Origin: an uncultured Eggerthellaceae bacterium
GTDB taxonomy: Bacteria > Actinomycetota > Coriobacteriia > Coriobacteriales > Eggerthellaceae
Assembly: GCA_947626665.1 (NCBI GenBank)
Contig: CANQTB010000002.1
Span: forward strand, 1-34,009
Direction of reading: 5' to 3'
DNA: 34,009 nucleotides
In this document: piece by piece, positions 23,513 through 31,702 of the stretch
Layout: each line of letters opens with the position of its first letter
How positions within the stretch are numbered: position 1 is the first letter of the stretch
The notes under the pieces: generated by a model
Database searches by the model: none
What the model saw: the letters and a program-made list of their open reading frames with translations, nothing else
Told to the model about the DNA's origin: nothing
Position numbers and translations under genes: made by a program

Positions 23513-24858
23513 CCACGGCGCCTGTCATCAACGTGCTTCGCCTTGCCAAGTGTGCGCTCGATCGACCCCGGCTCAAGGAGTTTCACAACGGGACGAAGCA
23601 GAAGCACGCTTTGAAGCTTTGCCGTCACATCATGGGTGAATTGATTCATGTCCTCAAATGAATCGCTGAACACATCCGGATGAATCTCCACCTCGATCGT
23701 AAGCCTATCAAGGCCCTCATCGTTATCCACGATCATACGATATTGGGGCGAAAGGCTCGGAATATTTGCGATCACGTCTTCCACCTGCGAAGGAAAGATG
23801 TTCGTCCCCCGGATGATAAGCATATCATCAGAACGTGAACGCACCTTATCCATGCGAACGAGCGTTCTGCCACATTCGCAGGGCTCGGTCGTCACGCGCG
23901 TAAGATCGTGCGTCCGGTAACGTAAAACGGGAATCCCTCGCTTGTCGAGCGGCGTGAGAACGAGTTCTCCCATCTCTCCCTCCGCGACAGGCTCTCCTGT
24001 CTGAGGATCGACAACTTCCCAGAGAAAATGATCTTCGGCGATATGCTGTTGATCGCGGTGCGCAAGGCATTCCCCCGAAACGCCCGGACCCATCACCTCG
24101 GTCAGGCCGTAATTATCGGTGCAGGTTATGTGCATGCGCGCTTCTATTTCGGCCTTCAGGCCCGGCGGACACGGCTCCCCTCCGAACAAGCCGATTTGCA
24201 ACGTTGAAGCCGCCCAATCAAACCCGAGCTTCTCACCCACCTCGCAGATATGCATCGCGTATGAAGGTGTTGCGATAAGAACGGTTGTACCATAGTCCTC
24301 GATCATCTGGATGTGGCGCTCCGTGTTTCCCGAGCCCGCCGGAATCATCATGCCGCCGATGCGCAGGATGCCGTAATGCAGCCCGAACCCGCCGGTGAAC
24401 ATGCCATAGCCGAACGCCATCTGAACACGGTCGCCCGCGGTCACTCCCGCCATCTGGGCAAGACGCGCAATGCATTCACTCCAGACGTCCATATCCTCCT
24501 TGGTATATCCAACGACGATAGGCTTTCCCGTTGTGCCTGATGAGGCATGCATCTCCACGATTTCATCAAGCGGAGTTGCAAACATGCCGAAGGGGAACGT
24601 CAGCCGCAATGCGCTCTTGTCGGTAAAGGGAAGCTTGCGCACATCATCAAGCGTCTTGATGTCGGATGGCTTAACATGCATCTCGTCCATCTGGTCACGG
24701 TACCAAGCGACGCGATCATAGGTGTAACCCACCTGATCGATGAGCTTCGCCAGCTGGATGGCACGTATGCGCTCCCGCGATGTGCACTCAACATCGGGCT
24801 TATAAATCGGCAATTTTGAAAAATCAATGTGCTCGCAAGACGGCATCGGCGTACCCAT
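23509..24858 (-). CDS. paaK: Phenylacetate-CoA ligase-type aryl-CoA ligase (copy 1)
   Basis: The 449-residue protein belongs to the PaaK branch of adenylate-forming enzymes, which activate aryl-acetates to CoA thioesters with ATP. Motifs are EMHASSGTTGKPIVVGYT (phosphate loop), DNYGLTEVMGPGVSGE, YRTHDLTRV, SDDMLIIRGTNIFPSQ and a C-terminal ERTLGKAKH with the catalytic Lys region. ATG 24858 is preferred over an in-frame ATG 12 nt upstream because GAGGAG (24868-24863) lies just before it. It follows a tandem-ACT gene, as does copy 2, and overlaps gluQRS by 4 nt. Its substrate (phenylacetate, indoleacetate or hydroxyphenylacetate) cannot be read from the sequence. Confidence 0.9.
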   Translation of the reverse strand: MGTPMPSCEHIDFSKLPIYKPDVECTSRERIRAIQLAKLIDQVGYTYDRVAWYRDQMDEMHVKPSDIKTLDDVRKLPFTDKSALRLTFPFGMFATPLDEIVEMHASSGTTGKPIVVGYTKEDMDVWSECIARLAQMAGVTAGDRVQMAFGYGMFTGGFGLHYGILRIGGMMIPAGSGNTERHIQMIEDYGTTVLIATPSYAMHICEVGEKLGFDWAASTLQIGLFGGEPCPPGLKAEIEARMHITCTDNYGLTEVMGPGVSGECLAHRDQQHIAEDHFLWEVVDPQTGEPVAEGEMGELVLTPLDKRGIPVLRYRTHDLTRVTTEPCECGRTLVRMDKVRSRSDDMLIIRGTNIFPSQVEDVIANIPSLSPQYRMIVDNDEGLDRLTIEVEIHPDVFSDSFEDMNQFTHDVTAKLQSVLLLRPVVKLLEPGSIERTLGKAKHVDDRRRG

Positions 24859-24928
24859 GATACTCCTCATCCCCTCGTAACTATCACGCTCAACACGGTT
24901 TAAATCATCTTCATCGTTTCTACGAAAA

Positions 24929-25363
24929 CTACAGCGCTTGGCGAACAGGAAGCGCCGCTATCTCGTCATCATCGATCAGCTCCAACGACGTGTCTGCCAA
25001 GGCCTTTTCTGCACGGGCGATGTCGTTGACTGCTAAAACGATATAGGTGGAAACCAGCGAATAGCAATAGACGACATTCACCTGCGCCTGCGCCATAACC
25101 CGAAGCACGCTTGCTAGTTCGCCCGGCTTATCATGAAGCTTAACACAGAGAACTTTGGTAAGTCGTACGGCAAACCCTCTCTCGCGCAGATGAGCAAGCG
25201 CCTCCTCGGGTTTATCAACGACGAAACGAACAATACCGTATCCGCCCGTGTCCGCCGCCGAAAATCCTCGAACGCTCAAATTTGCCGATTCGAAGCCCTC
25301 AAGAACATTTCCCAAATGTCCGGGCTTGCTTTCCACGAAAACGCTGATCTGGGATATACTCAC
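24929..25363 (-). CDS. Tandem ACT-domain protein (copy 1)
   Basis: The 144-residue protein consists of two ACT domains (about 1-70 and 71-140): ISVFVESKPGHLGNVLEGF opens the first and LCVKLHDKPGELASVLRVM the second. ACT domains bind amino acids and regulate enzymes. It starts at GTG 25363 behind GAGGAG (25376-25371), overlapping the iorB stop by 4 nt. Stand-alone tandem ACT proteins are known beside paaK and iorAB genes. The most likely role is sensing aromatic amino acids to control PaaK or the oxidoreductase, which is inferred only from position. A paralogue lies at 29838-30266, also next to a paaK gene. Confidence 0.88.
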   Translation of the reverse strand: MSISQISVFVESKPGHLGNVLEGFESANLSVRGFSAADTGGYGIVRFVVDKPEEALAHLRERGFAVRLTKVLCVKLHDKPGELASVLRVMAQAQVNVVYCYSLVSTYIVLAVNDIARAEKALADTSLELIDDDEIAALPVRQAL

Positions 25364-25989
25364 CGATCGCTCCTCTCATCTTGGTATATGTATTCGCGTC
25401 CTGCATAGAATGCGTTGATATTCGCATCGATTGTCTTTTCCGGAACCCGCTTCGCTATCGCTTGCTCCCAACTTTGCGGTGATGCGTTAAGAGCCGTGGA
25501 AAGAGCCCCGAGCAACACAACGTTGGCGGTTTTCGCATTCCCAACATTGCGGGCTATGCGTGCGCTGGGAATCAGGCGCGCTCCCAAACCGACAAGGTCG
25601 GCACGAGCATTTTGCGGCATCGTGGATAGCCCCGTAAGTACGGGCAGCGGCTTGATTGCTTCGTCATTAACGATAAGCGAGCCCCCTGCTTTCAGATAAG
25701 GCAAGTTGCGTAATGCTTCCGTTGTCTCAAACGAAACGATCACCTCCGCGCAACCGTAATCGGCCACCATTGAGTTTACCTGTTCTCCGAATCTCACGAC
25801 GGTCGTTACCGAACCGCCCCGTTGCGCCATGCCGTGTATTTCCGAAACCTTCACATCGAAGCCCTGAGAGAGATAGACCTCCGCAAGAACATGGGCGGCA
25901 AGGATGGTCCCCTGCCCTCCCACTCCGCAGAGAAGGACTGTCGTTGCTTTTGCCTTCGGGGCGCCTTCGAGGGGGATGTTTGAATTCAT
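25360..25989 (-). CDS. iorB: Indolepyruvate:ferredoxin oxidoreductase beta subunit
   Basis: IorB is the gamma-domain-type subunit of the complex that oxidatively decarboxylates aryl-pyruvates to aryl-acetyl-CoA, or runs in reverse with reduced ferredoxin. The 209-residue protein has VLLCGVGGQGTILAAHVLAE, SEIHGMAQRGGSVTTVVRFG and the NAKTANVVLLGAL region typical of IorB. ATG 25989 is chosen because GGAGAG (26000-25995) lies 5 nt before it; a GTG one codon upstream is the alternative. It directly follows the ferredoxin end of iorA and overlaps the ACT gene, so expression is tightly coupled. Confidence 0.94.
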   Translation of the reverse strand: MNSNIPLEGAPKAKATTVLLCGVGGQGTILAAHVLAEVYLSQGFDVKVSEIHGMAQRGGSVTTVVRFGEQVNSMVADYGCAEVIVSFETTEALRNLPYLKAGGSLIVNDEAIKPLPVLTGLSTMPQNARADLVGLGARLIPSARIARNVGNAKTANVVLLGALSTALNASPQSWEQAIAKRVPEKTIDANINAFYAGREYIYQDERSDR

Positions 25990-25999
25990 CACATCTCTC

Positions 26000-26338
26000 C
26001 TAATCTTGCTTTATCGCATCAAAACGACAGTACTGAAGACATTGACCGCAGCCGCAGCATTGCGACGGATCAATCGAGGAAAGCCCTGTTTCCGGATCGC
26101 TTGCAATTGCCGGACAGCCCAACGTCGCGCATACGCCGCAGCCGGTACAGGCCGAAGTGACCGCGTAGGGCGGATCGTTCTTCCGTTCAAGGAGCACGCA
26201 GGGGCTTTTGAAAATGATGACGTCGAGGCGCGCCTTGTTCCCCGTTGCCTCCTTAAGGACCGAGCGAACCGCTGCGGCATTCTGAGGATCCACCACGTGC
26301 ACCTCATCAGCGCCGCATGCCGTTACAACCGCTTCAGA
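26000..26338 (-). pseudogene. iorA: 3' fragment of iorA: C-terminal 2[4Fe-4S] ferredoxin domain
   Basis: This frame continues iorA after a one-base shift. It reads VTACGADEVHVVDPQN, then SPCVLLER, and two iron-sulfur motifs: CTGCGVCATLGCP (CxxCxxCxxxxCP) and CCGCGQCLQYC (CxxCxxCxxxC). In intact IorA this is the C-terminal domain that passes electrons to ferredoxin. It is open from 26338 (just after a stop in this frame) and overlaps the upstream fragment by about 15 nt. A GTG at 26302 could restart translation, giving a 100-residue ferredoxin-like polypeptide, with GAGG lying too close to it to be a good ribosome-binding site. Whether this is a sequencing error, a true mutation or a functional split is undecided. 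Confidence 0.8.
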
Positions 26339-27750
26339 TCAATCTCATGGCTCAATCGGTTCTGCAATGTGATGCCATTTGAGGGATTTCCCTGCCGTCC
26401 GGTCATCGCGGTCGTCCGGTTATCAAGAATGCAGATCGTGCCGCTTCCCGCGTTGTATATCGTCGAGATCAACGAGGAAAGGCCGGAATGCATAAACGTC
26501 GAATCGCCGATCACCGCCACGATCGGACGCACTCGCTTGTCGGAGTTTTCCCGCTTTGGTGATTTCATGCCAAGTTCAAATCCGTGTGCCATGGATACCG
26601 AAGCTCCCATGCAGACGCAGGTATCCATGCCTTTGAGCGGCGGAAGCGCACCGAGCGTATAGCAGCCGATATCGCCCGTGACAATCGCGTGCAAACGCGA
26701 GAGTTCATGGAAAACAAGGCGATGGGGGCAGCCGGGGCACAGCGCCGGCGGACGCGTGGGGAGATCGGAGCGCTGGGCCTCATGAGGAGCGTCCGCGAAG
26801 CCAAAAGCACGGCGTATCGCTTGAGGGGACAGCTCCCCCGCACGAGAAAGCTCGCAAGGGGGCTCGCTCACGGCAAGGCCTGCCTGCCTTACCGCTTGGG
26901 TCAGATAGCTCGAGCCCTCCTCGACCACGTAGAGATGCTCTACCGCTTCGGCAAATTCCCGGAGAGAGCGCTCCGGTAAAGGCCACGTCACACCGAGCTT
27001 AAAAACCGACGCAGTGGGCAAGGCCTCTTTCACGTGCTGATAAGCTGCTCCCGCACAGACGATGCCGCAAGAAGGATCCTTTATCTCGCAACGGTTGAAT
27101 TCGCAATCCTCAACCCAATCAGAAAGTTCTTGAACGCGCTTGAGCACGACTTCCCGGCGAGGCTTCGCAAAGGCGGGCATCATAACCCATTTCGCCGGAT
27201 CGCTTGTATAGTCTTTCGGAACATAACTGGAACGTTCATACCGCTCAACGCGGGTTTTCGTATGCGAGATGCGCACGCTTGACCGGATGAGCACCGGCAC
27301 ATCGAAGCGCTCTGAAACCTCGTATGCGGCTCGTGTGAAATCGTATGCCTCTTGGGAGTCGGAGGGGCTGAGAACCGGTATGAGCGCAGCCTGCCCATAG
27401 AACTGGGAATCCTGCTCGTTTTGAGAGGAATACATTCCCGGATCATCGGCGGCCAGAATGACAAAGCCGCCGTTCACTCCTGTGTAGGATGCGGTGAAAA
27501 GCGGGTCGGCCGCCACGTTGACGCCAACATGCTTCATCGTCGCAAGCACGCGTACTCCCGAAGCCGCAGCTCCGAGGCCTACCTCAACCGCAACCTTCTC
27601 ATTCGTGCACCATTCCGCATACACGCCATCGAACGTGGCGAATTCCTCCATGGTTTCGGTTGATGGCGTTCCCGGATACGCAACGCCGACCGTCGCCCCC
27701 GCATCATACGCACCGCGAGCAATCGCCTCATTGCCTGACAGAAGTTCCAT
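26323..27750 (-). pseudogene. iorA: 5' fragment of iorA: thiamine-diphosphate-binding part of indolepyruvate:ferredoxin oxidoreductase alpha subunit
   Basis: The frame encodes about 475 residues, covering the pyrimidine-binding domain (MELLSGNEAIARGAYDAG, GYPGTPST-like AYPGTPSTE) and the pyrophosphate-binding domain. The latter has CPGCPHRLVFHELSR, VTGDIGCYTLGALPP, the thiamine-diphosphate motif IGDSTFMHSGL and LDNRTTAMTGRQGNPS. It stops at TAA 26325-26323, just before the ferredoxin domain, which lies in the -1 frame. Joined, the protein would be about 588 residues, the usual IorA length. ATG 27750 follows AGGAAAGGG (27765-27757) and overlaps the FHA gene by 23 nt. All catalytic parts appear intact, so the fragment might still bind IorB. 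Confidence 0.88.
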
Positions 27751-28198
27751 CATTGGCCCTTTCCTCATATTTGAAGCAGAAGGCGCCAATTTGAACATAA
27801 TCCCCCGGTTCAAGCACCTTCGTGTTGACATTCTTATTATTCACCCATACGCCATTGTATGAGTTTTGATCGTGAATCATATAACAACCGTCGACTCTTT
27901 CGATAGTCGCATGGAGGCGCGAAACCGTCATATCGTTCAAGAAAATCGTACACTGCGGATTGCGCCCCACCCGAATCTCGCCTTCGGCTGGCAGCGCGTA
28001 TTCAACACCGGTCCGAGGGCCACGCACCGCCTTAAGGATGCCCGTATAGTCCTCGTTATGAAAACATTGCGGACGATCCTCCTCCACAACAACAGGTTGA
28101 AATTCTTGCGTCGAGCCCAGAAGCTTAAATCCACAGACAGGACATACGGCGGTATTATCCGGAACTGTCGTTTGGCAAACAGGACAAAGCTCTGACAT
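27728..28198 (-). CDS. Zinc-ribbon and FHA-domain protein
   Basis: The 156-residue protein starts at ATG 28198 behind GAGGGG. Residues 1-25 form a zinc ribbon (CPVCQTTVPDNTAVCPVCG). After a linker, an FHA domain (about 60-145) has IRVGRNPQCTIFLND, the conserved SRLHATIE and SYNGVWVNN. FHA domains bind phosphothreonine, so this protein probably responds to a Ser/Thr protein kinase; none is in this window. No membrane segment is visible. It overlaps iorA by 23 nt, implying joint translation, and follows dacA after 57 bp. A link between phospho-signalling and the neighbouring envelope genes (dacA, VanW-like) is plausible but inferred. Confidence 0.88.
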   Translation of the reverse strand: MSELCPVCQTTVPDNTAVCPVCGFKLLGSTQEFQPVVVEEDRPQCFHNEDYTGILKAVRGPRTGVEYALPAEGEIRVGRNPQCTIFLNDMTVSRLHATIERVDGCYMIHDQNSYNGVWVNNKNVNTKVLEPGDYVQIGAFCFKYEERANDGTSVRQ

Positions 28199-28255
28199 GG
28201 CTATCCCCTCTCTTTCTGGCAATATGTACACAACGCCTGTGCTCCTGCAAGCATC

Positions 28256-29812
28256 TTATGCCGCCAGCTTTGCATTGTCGATGATACGCGGCGTTTCATT
28301 GAGCGTATACGATGTGGCAGCATCGGGTTCGTCGTTGAAATCATTGAAAAGCCGTTGCCACCAGATCACGACCCCCTCGATGAAATTCGGAGCCGCCACC
28401 TCTTCGGCTGCTATGAGATCCATCTGCGCGATGACGCTGTTGTTCTGGTAAAACTCAATAAGGCCGACGGTATCGCCGACATGCACATCACCGGTGATCT
28501 CCGAGAATGTCACTTTCTGGCTCACATTCCCATTGAAGGCAAACACCTCAACGGTTTCATCTGGGTCTGCCACGCTTGCCGTAACCGTCTCATCCATCCA
28601 TCCCCGATGCGTTATCTCGGCAACAACCGGCATCTGGCGTGTCTGCCCAGCCCAATTAACCGTTACCGTATCGGGGCTGTTTATGAGGCGATATACCACG
28701 AAATTGTCGTAATACCAGTTATAGAGCGATTTTGCATCCTCGAATCGCTGCACTTCCGACGTGGAATCGAGTACGATTGCATAGATATAATCGCCCTCGC
28801 GTTCACATGCGCCCGCAAAAGAATTCCCCGCCTTTTCGGTATAGCCCGTCTTGATGCCGCAAGCTCCCTCATAGGACCCAATGAGCAAATCGGTTGATTC
28901 GAGTTCAATGTCCGTTTTTTCGCCGTTTCCCGTCGTCACGGTGATCGTCGCCTCTGGCAATGCAACAATCTGGCGGAACGTCTCGTTTCCCATCGCATAA
29001 CTGCACATTGTCGCCACATCGGCCGCACAGCTTTTCATCTGTCCCTCCCAACGACCGTTATCAAGGCCGTGAGGATTCGTGAAGACGCTTTGCTGCATGC
29101 CGATTTTCGCGGCCTGAACGTTCATGGCGCAGACAAACACCTGGCGAAACAGCTCACGCTGGGAATCATCCGCCCCCTCAAGCGAAACGGGCGACGATGC
29201 GGGGTCGTTGTACGTATCGAGCAAACTGGCATCAATGCCGAGATTCGAAAAGTAGGATCGTGCTCCATCGTCTGCGTTCAGGCCCTCGTTGATCACATAA
29301 ACGCCGATCGATTCAGCAATCGCTATCGCGGCATCGTTTCCCGAAGGGAGCATGAGGGCGCACAGCGCATCCTGAAGCGCCATCTTGTCTCCCGCCGCGA
29401 GGCCGGCTGAGCTCTCCCCTACCTCGGCCGCGAAATCGCTCACGATTACATTTGCATCCAATGGCGCATATTCGAGCGCAACGATGGCCGTCATGACCTT
29501 GGTAATGGAGGCAATTTGCGTATCGGCATAGGCATCGCGTTCGAAGACGATGTTTCCCTTATCGGTGACGAGCATGGCATACGAAGCGTCGATACTCGGG
29601 CATCGCGACGGATCGATGCCGCGCTCCTCAACCGTTCTTCCGTCGATGACATCGCTCGATCGCACATCAGCGAATGCTAAAGGCGCGGCAATCGCGCAAA
29701 AGACAAGCGCCAAGGCAAGCAGCATGCACGATGATCGCAGCAGGCGGACAATCGCGCCAAGCCGCTTGCCTTCATGGTTGGCATTCGCCGACGACAAGCG
29801 CCGAATATTCAT
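28256..29812 (-). CDS. dacA: D-alanyl-D-alanine carboxypeptidase (peptidase S11, PBP5 type)
   Basis: The 518-residue exported protein trims the terminal D-Ala from peptidoglycan peptides. A basic N-terminus and a hydrophobic signal segment (about 27-48, with cleavage likely after AFA) precede the catalytic domain. The three penicillin-binding motifs are complete: S102-ITK (SxxK), S157-GN and K321-TG. The spacing between the second and third is a little long. A C-terminal beta domain and an amphipathic WWQRLFNDF segment (about 490-500) may hold it at the membrane surface. ATG 29812 is used, since the longer frame to 29920 overlaps the ACT gene. Its place inside an aryl-acid operon is unusual. 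Confidence 0.92.
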   Translation of the reverse strand: MNIRRLSSANANHEGKRLGAIVRLLRSSCMLLALALVFCAIAAPLAFADVRSSDVIDGRTVEERGIDPSRCPSIDASYAMLVTDKGNIVFERDAYADTQIASITKVMTAIVALEYAPLDANVIVSDFAAEVGESSAGLAAGDKMALQDALCALMLPSGNDAAIAIAESIGVYVINEGLNADDGARSYFSNLGIDASLLDTYNDPASSPVSLEGADDSQRELFRQVFVCAMNVQAAKIGMQQSVFTNPHGLDNGRWEGQMKSCAADVATMCSYAMGNETFRQIVALPEATITVTTGNGEKTDIELESTDLLIGSYEGACGIKTGYTEKAGNSFAGACEREGDYIYAIVLDSTSEVQRFEDAKSLYNWYYDNFVVYRLINSPDTVTVNWAGQTRQMPVVAEITHRGWMDETVTASVADPDETVEVFAFNGNVSQKVTFSEITGDVHVGDTVGLIEFYQNNSVIAQMDLIAAEEVAAPNFIEGVVIWWQRLFNDFNDEPDAATSYTLNETPRIIDNAKLAA

Positions 29813-29837
29813 TGAAATGTTCTTATGAATGAGCCGT

Positions 29838-30266
29838 TTAGGCCTCGTCGACACGGTAGATTTCCTCCGGCTCAACCATCTCGAAACCGCCTGCCTCCAG
29901 CACATCCTCTGCTGAGGCATCGATCTTCAACACATCGATTGCCCCTTCTTCCCCGAGCAGGAAGCAATAGCCGTATTCGATGTTCAGTCCCTTTTCTTCG
30001 CAATAGGCAAGAAGCTGGGTCAGCCCGCCCGGCGTATTCGGCACGCGGACTGCATACACCGGAGTCGTCGTCGCACGAAGACCCGCATCGCTGAGCGCTC
30101 GGGCTGCCGCATGTGGCGTGTCGCACACGATGCGAACAATGCCATACTCGGCAGTATCCGCGATCACAAGAACGTGCATATTGATGCCGGCATCGGAGAG
30201 CGCACCGGCCACCGTAGAAAGCGTCCCTTTTTTATTCGGAAGAAACACGCTGAGTTGATCGATCAT
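29838..30266 (-). CDS. Tandem ACT-domain protein (copy 2)
   Basis: The 142-residue protein has two ACT domains (about 1-68 and 69-142), opening with LSVFLPNKKGTLSTVAGAL and YAVRVPNTPGGLTQLLAYC. It is a paralogue of the protein at 24929-25363; both keep the pattern YGIVR in the first domain. ATG 30266 follows GGGGA and lies 8 nt after the paaK2 stop. As with copy 1, its position beside a PaaK-type ligase suggests amino-acid-responsive control, with the ligand unknown. The C-terminal domain ends in an acidic stretch. Confidence 0.88.
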   Translation of the reverse strand: MIDQLSVFLPNKKGTLSTVAGALSDAGINMHVLVIADTAEYGIVRIVCDTPHAAARALSDAGLRATTTPVYAVRVPNTPGGLTQLLAYCEEKGLNIEYGYCFLLGEEGAIDVLKIDASAEDVLEAGGFEMVEPEEIYRVDEA

Positions 30267-30274
30267 GATGTCCC

Positions 30275-31570
30275 CTATCGTAGATCGAGAATGCGCTTTG
30301 CTTTACCTTCAGAGCGCTCGATCGTCTTCGGTTCCACGAGGTTGATTTCCACCTGCACCTGCAAATTGCTCTTCAATTCAGCACCGAGCCTGCGTTTGAG
30401 ATCCTCGATCTTGCGCACCTCGTCAATCGGGAAATCGGGTTCGGTCTCCACATTGAGCGCGATCTTATCGAGCTGGGCCTCACGGGTGAGAACGATCTGG
30501 TAATGGGTCGCGATCTCGGGAAATGCCGTGATAACCTGCTCGATCTGACTGGGGAACACGTTCACGCCGCGAATGATCATCATGTCGTCGGTACGGCCGA
30601 CAATGCGATCGATCTTGCGATGCGTTCGTCCGCATGGGCAAGGCTCGCTGATTATGCGCGTCACGTCGCGCGTGCGATAGCGAACAAGCGGGCACGCTTC
30701 GCGAGTGAGTGTGGTGATGACGAGTTCACCATATTCACCGTCGGGCACCGGCTCAAGGGTATCGGGATTCACGATTTCGGGGTAGAAATGATCTTCCGCA
30801 AAATGCAGACCGTTCGCCACTTCGCATTCCATGGCAACGCCTGGCCCCATAACCTCGGAAAGTCCGTATACGTCGCAGTATTGGACGCCGAGCTTATCGC
30901 GAATTTCTTGACGCATGTTCTCCGATGCCGGCTCAGCGCCAAGGATAACTCCCGAGATCTTGAATTCCTTCGCGGGATCATAGCCGAGCTCGATTGCCGT
31001 ATCGGCGATATAGAGAGCGTATGAAGGGGTGCATGCGAGAATGTCGGTGCCGAAATCCTTCATGATCTGCACTTGTCGCTTCGTATTTCCCGAGGAGGTG
31101 GGGATGACGGCACAGCCAACCGCCTCTCCGCCCGCATGGGCGCCGAGGCCACCGGTGAACAGACCGTAACCGTAGGAAACTTGAATCGTGGAGTCCTGCG
31201 ATCCGCCTACCATATAGATGCCGCGTGCGAAGCAATCGCCCCAATAGGTGAGGTCGTTTGTCGTGTGGCCTGTCGTCGTCGCTTGTCCGGTGGTGCCCGA
31301 GGAGGCATGGATGCGCTTGACGTCGTGCATCGGCACGGCAAACAGCCCAAACGGATAGGCGTCACGCATATCCTGCTTCACCATGAAGGGGAATTTGACG
31401 ATATCCTCAAGCGACGTCAGATCGTCTGGGCCAACGCCGGCTTCGTTGCAGATCTTCTTTACGAAGGCAATGTTGTCGTAAGCATGGCGCACCGACCATT
31501 TCATGCGCTCTAGCTGCAATTCCCGCAGTTGCTCGCGGGGCATCGTTTCGATTTCCGGTTGATAATACAC
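30275..31570 (-). CDS. paaK: Phenylacetate-CoA ligase-type aryl-CoA ligase (copy 2)
   Basis: The 431-residue adenylate-forming enzyme has RIHASSGTTGQATTTGHT, DVYGLSEVMGPGVAME, YRTRDVTRI, GRTDDMMIIRGVNVFPSQ and ERSEGKAKRI. These motifs and the length place it with PaaK. GTG 31570 is chosen because GGAGGAG (31582-31576) lies 5 nt upstream; the longer frame to 31666 encodes a Lys/Arg-rich stretch unlike the family. It is clearly diverged from copy 1, for example SSGTTGQA versus SSGTTGKP, so the two probably prefer different aryl acids. The ACT gene follows after 8 nt. Confidence 0.9.
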   Translation of the reverse strand: MYYQPEIETMPREQLRELQLERMKWSVRHAYDNIAFVKKICNEAGVGPDDLTSLEDIVKFPFMVKQDMRDAYPFGLFAVPMHDVKRIHASSGTTGQATTTGHTTNDLTYWGDCFARGIYMVGGSQDSTIQVSYGYGLFTGGLGAHAGGEAVGCAVIPTSSGNTKRQVQIMKDFGTDILACTPSYALYIADTAIELGYDPAKEFKISGVILGAEPASENMRQEIRDKLGVQYCDVYGLSEVMGPGVAMECEVANGLHFAEDHFYPEIVNPDTLEPVPDGEYGELVITTLTREACPLVRYRTRDVTRIISEPCPCGRTHRKIDRIVGRTDDMMIIRGVNVFPSQIEQVITAFPEIATHYQIVLTREAQLDKIALNVETEPDFPIDEVRKIEDLKRRLGAELKSNLQVQVEINLVEPKTIERSEGKAKRILDLR

Positions 31571-31595
31571 GTTTGCTCCTCCGCTTCCTCTCTGC

Positions 31596-31611
31596 AAGCT
31601 CTTCCGAGCTT
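31596..31611 (-). other. Small hairpin in the paaK2 leader
   Basis: On the minus strand AAGCTC and GAGCTT form a perfect 6-bp stem closed by GGAA, a GNRA-type tetraloop. It lies 25 nt before the paaK2 start in the 132-nt gap after the VanW-like gene. No U-tract follows. It may be a protein- or structure-stabilising element or chance. Confidence 0.35.
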
Positions 31612-31702
31612 TCGTCCAATTCGATACACGCTTCCTCTGTTTTCGCTCTTTTCGCTCCTCGTCCACAATCTCTCAGCAAAAGCTGCCATCATGCCGCTTC
31701 CG

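Noticed and set aside
26316-26338. Programmed -1 frameshift site in iorA
   Set aside because: No X-XXY-YYZ slippery heptamer is present in the overlap; an error or mutation is simpler.
25904-26662. A 252-codon plus-strand frame over iorA/iorB
   Set aside because: It opposes well-recognised ferredoxin and thiamine-binding domains and has no ribosome-binding site or family motif.
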